The notes under the pieces: model-generated
What the model saw: only the letters and a program-made list of their open reading frames with translations
The model's database searches: none
Told to the model about the DNA's origin: nothing
In this document: one piece after another, positions 6,382-7,589 of the stretch
Position numbering within the stretch: position 1 is the stretch's first letter
How the letters are laid out: each line of letters opens with the position of its first letter
Made by a program: the position numbers and the translations under genes
DNA from: Lachnospiraceae bacterium
Lineage (GTDB): Bacteria; Bacillota_A; Clostridia; Lachnospirales; Lachnospiraceae
DNA length: 7,589 nucleotides
Direction of reading: 5' to 3'
NCBI GenBank assembly: GCA_017960415.1
Contig: JAGCZE010000130.1
Span: 1-7,589, forward strand

Positions 6382-6386
6382 CCTCC
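6382..6386 (-). promoter_or_regulatory. pcrA ribosome binding site with long spacing
   Basis: The minus-strand GGAGG is 12 nt from the ATG at 6369-6367, a few nt longer than the usual 5-9. No nearer in-frame start codon exists, and the protein begins exactly where PcrA proteins do, so the start stands. The spacing may lower translation. Confidence 0.65.
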
Positions 6387-6400
6387 GTAAATTAAAGACT

Positions 6401-6429
6401 AGTATAGACGAAAATTTGTTCTTTGTAAA
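6401..6429 (-). promoter_or_regulatory. pcrA promoter
   Basis: On the minus strand TTTACA (6424-6429, 5/6 to the -35 consensus) and TATACT (6401-6406, 5/6 to the -10 consensus) are separated by exactly 17 nt. The predicted start is near 6394, giving a 25-nt leader that holds the ribosome binding site. The match is good, and the position directly upstream of pcrA makes it convincing. Confidence 0.75.
6409..6422. promoter_or_regulatory. LexA-box-like sequence within the pcrA promoter
   Basis: On the minus strand AGAACAAATTTTCG lies in the spacer between the pcrA -35 and -10. Compared with the Gram-positive SOS box CGAACRNRYGTTCG, it departs at two positions (first C to A, and the G of GTTC to T). 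A LexA site here would block pcrA transcription until DNA damage. The defect in one half-site and the AT-rich background mean it may be chance. Confidence 0.3.
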
Positions 6430-6441
6430 GAAGAATAAAAC

Positions 6442-6478
6442 GCCAAAAAACTTGGTCTTTGAAAATTAATTTTTTGGC
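6442..6478. repeat. A-tract inverted repeat at the centre of the divergent promoter region
   Basis: GCCAAAAAA (6442-6450) and TTTTTTGGC (6470-6478) form a perfect 9-bp inverted repeat around a 19-nt centre. It lies between the two divergent -35 boxes, 12 nt from the pcrA one and 11 nt from the permease one. The A/T tracts fall roughly 50-57 nt upstream of each predicted start, where UP elements or a regulator could act on both promoters. A 12-bp palindrome, AAAATTAATTTT (6462-6473), overlaps the right arm. It is not placed as a terminator for any gene. Confidence 0.6.
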
Positions 6479-6489
6479 ATAATATCGGC

Positions 6490-6518
6490 TTGACAACGGT
6501 TTTTAAATCTGATTAAAT
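6490..6518 (+). promoter_or_regulatory. Permease promoter
   Basis: A perfect -35 TTGACA (6490-6495) and a -10 TTAAAT (6513-6518, 4/6) are separated by 17 nt. TG at 6510-6511 gives an extended -10 (TGATTAAAT). The predicted start is near 6525, with a leader of about 42 nt. The leader is too short to hold a known purine or pyrimidine riboswitch. Confidence 0.8.
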
Positions 6519-6533
6519 TAGCAGGATGGTTTA

Positions 6534-6556
6534 GAAAATTTTTATTTTCAGGAGGG
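6534..6556 (+). promoter_or_regulatory. Permease ribosome binding site preceded by a small AT-rich hairpin
   Basis: AGGAGGG (6550-6556) lies 10 nt before the ATG at 6567 and sets the start. Immediately upstream, GAAAAT (6534-6539) and ATTTTC (6544-6549) form a perfect 6-bp inverted repeat with a TTTT loop. The stem is weak and does not include the ribosome binding site, so a regulatory role is only a possibility. Confidence 0.6.
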
Positions 6557-6566
6557 AAAAGCAAAC

Positions 6567-7589
6567 ATGAAACTTGTTTACAATGTTGATGCAAAGCCCG
6601 CTTTCAGTAAGGCGATCGTCTTTGCGTTCCAACAGCTTCTGGCGATCATGGCTGCGACTATCGCAGTTCCCATGATCATTTCAGGAACCTATGACAGTGT
6701 CGGAGAGGTGAGCATGAGCATCGGTGCCGCATTGTTCGGTGCCGGAATAGGAACTATAGTTTATACGCTGTTCACCATGAGAAAGAGCCCTGTGTTCCTT
6801 GGTTCATCCTTCGCATTCCTCGGCTCGATGGCAGCGGCATTTGCCGGAGCTGTTTCTGCAGCGGCAGGATTTGCGGGACTGCTGCTCGGAGCATTCTTCG
6901 CCGGACTTGTTTATGTAGTAATAGCTGTTATAGTAAAGGTTGCGGGTGTTGACTGGCTCAATAAACTGATGCCCCCCGTTGTAATCGGACCTACGGTTGC
7001 TATCATCGGTCTTTCGCTTGCGGGCAATGCGGTCGGAGATCTTAAGACAGCCAATGCGGGAGGCCATGAACTGATCGCTATCCTGTGCGGACTTACCACA
7101 CTTCTTGTAGTTACGCTCTGTTCTGTATACGGTTCAAGCAAGATCCGTCTTATCCCCTTCATTATCGGTATCCTCGCCGGTTTCGCATTGGCAGCGATAT
7201 TTACCGCTATCGGATCCGCCACAGACAACACAGCTCTTATGATCTGTGATTTCAGCAAGATCACCGCTCTTTGGAAAGACGGAGTTTCATTCTCTACATT
7301 CATTTCGGTTCCCGAATTTACTTTTATCAAGGCATTTGACGGATTCGGAGATATTACCGGTGCTTATGTGGGCACCATCGCGGCAGCTTATGTTCCCGTA
7401 GCTTTCGTAGTATTTGCGGAGCATGTTGCTGATCACAAGAACATCTCATCGATCATCGAGAAGGATCTTACCAGGGATCCCGGACTTCACAGAACACTTC
7501 TCGGAGACGGTATCGGATCTATGGCCGGTGCATTCTTCGGCGGCTGCCCCAATACAACATACGGCGAGTCCATCGCATGTGTAGCCATT
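6567..7589 (+). CDS. NCS2-family nucleobase permease, probably uracil (3' end outside window)
   Basis: This is an integral membrane proton symporter for nucleobases of the NCS2 (UraA/PyrP, xanthine/uracil permease) family. The frame is open from the ATG at 6567 to the right edge, giving 341 residues with no stop; full-length members have about 400-450. Hydrophobic segments alternate throughout (for example 14-39, 52-70, 99-125, 136-152, 168-188, 195-215 and 265-284). Family marks include GSSFAFLG (79-86), PPVVIGPTVAIIGLSLA (136-152), FAEHVADHKN (283-292) and CPNTTYGESIA (327-337). Glu285 and Glu334 align with UraA Glu241 and Glu290, which contact uracil. The position of UraA His245 is Asp289 here, followed by His290, a pattern I recall from other Gram-positive members. 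NTTYGE and the loop before it favour the uracil-type branch over xanthine or purine carriers, but the substrate is not proven. With apt nearby, a role in base salvage fits. Confidence 0.9.
   Translation, partial: MKLVYNVDAKPAFSKAIVFAFQQLLAIMAATIAVPMIISGTYDSVGEVSMSIGAALFGAGIGTIVYTLFTMRKSPVFLGSSFAFLGSMAAAFAGAVSAAAGFAGLLLGAFFAGLVYVVIAVIVKVAGVDWLNKLMPPVVIGPTVAIIGLSLAGNAVGDLKTANAGGHELIAILCGLTTLLVVTLCSVYGSSKIRLIPFIIGILAGFALAAIFTAIGSATDNTALMICDFSKITALWKDGVSFSTFISVPEFTFIKAFDGFGDITGAYVGTIAAAYVPVAFVVFAEHVADHKNISSIIEKDLTRDPGLHRTLLGDGIGSMAGAFFGGCPNTTYGESIACVAI

Noticed and set aside
6442..6478. Intrinsic terminator
   Set aside because: The repeat ends in TTTTTTGGC rather than a trailing T-run, and it lies between divergent genes, where no transcript is expected to end.
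1..7589. Mobile elements, CRISPR array, toxin-antitoxin or defence genes
   Set aside because: No transposase or integrase motif, no regularly spaced repeats and no small gene pair were seen; all sizeable coding frames are accounted for by housekeeping genes.

Overview
The window is an ordinary chromosomal stretch, most likely from a clostridial member of the Bacillota, possibly Lachnospiraceae or a relative. That placement is inferred from protein style (DHFR, PcrA, O-acetylhomoserine sulfhydrylase and NCS2 permease of clostridial type), strong AGGAGG-type ribosome binding sites, AT-rich intergenic DNA and sigma-A-like promoters. I see no mobile element, CRISPR array, tRNA or rRNA.

Layout, left to right. 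Positions 1-117 hold the C-terminal end of an unidentified plus-strand gene. Positions 118-295 are a non-coding leader with a possible promoter and three consecutive stem-loops. They lead into folA (dihydrofolate reductase, 296-802), which is followed after 40 nt by galM (aldose 1-epimerase, 843-1895). These two are probably co-transcribed. An AT-rich gap with a small inverted repeat and a probable promoter precedes apt (adenine phosphoribosyltransferase, 2048-2578). Apt converges on a minus-strand pair, and the two transcription units are separated by an unusually elaborate two-way terminator (2600-2672). The minus-strand pair is pcrA (UvrD-family helicase, 6369-4015), followed 58 nt downstream by an O-acetylhomoserine sulfhydrylase gene (3956-2679). 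A 197-nt divergent control region (6370-6566) separates pcrA from a plus-strand NCS2 nucleobase permease. The permease gene runs off the right edge of the window.

The genes do not form one pathway. The themes are folate and one-carbon metabolism (folA), methionine and cysteine sulfur assimilation (the sulfhydrylase), nucleobase uptake and salvage (permease, apt), galactose entry (galM) and DNA repair (pcrA). All coding genes look intact apart from the two cut by the window edges.

The points most worth checking are non-coding. They are the structured folA leader with possible alternative pairings, the nested palindromic two-way terminator between apt and the sulfhydrylase, and the symmetric pcrA/permease divergent promoter region. 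The last carries an A-tract inverted repeat at its exact centre and a LexA-box-like sequence inside the pcrA promoter. I found no convincing evidence of a wholly new biological system here.
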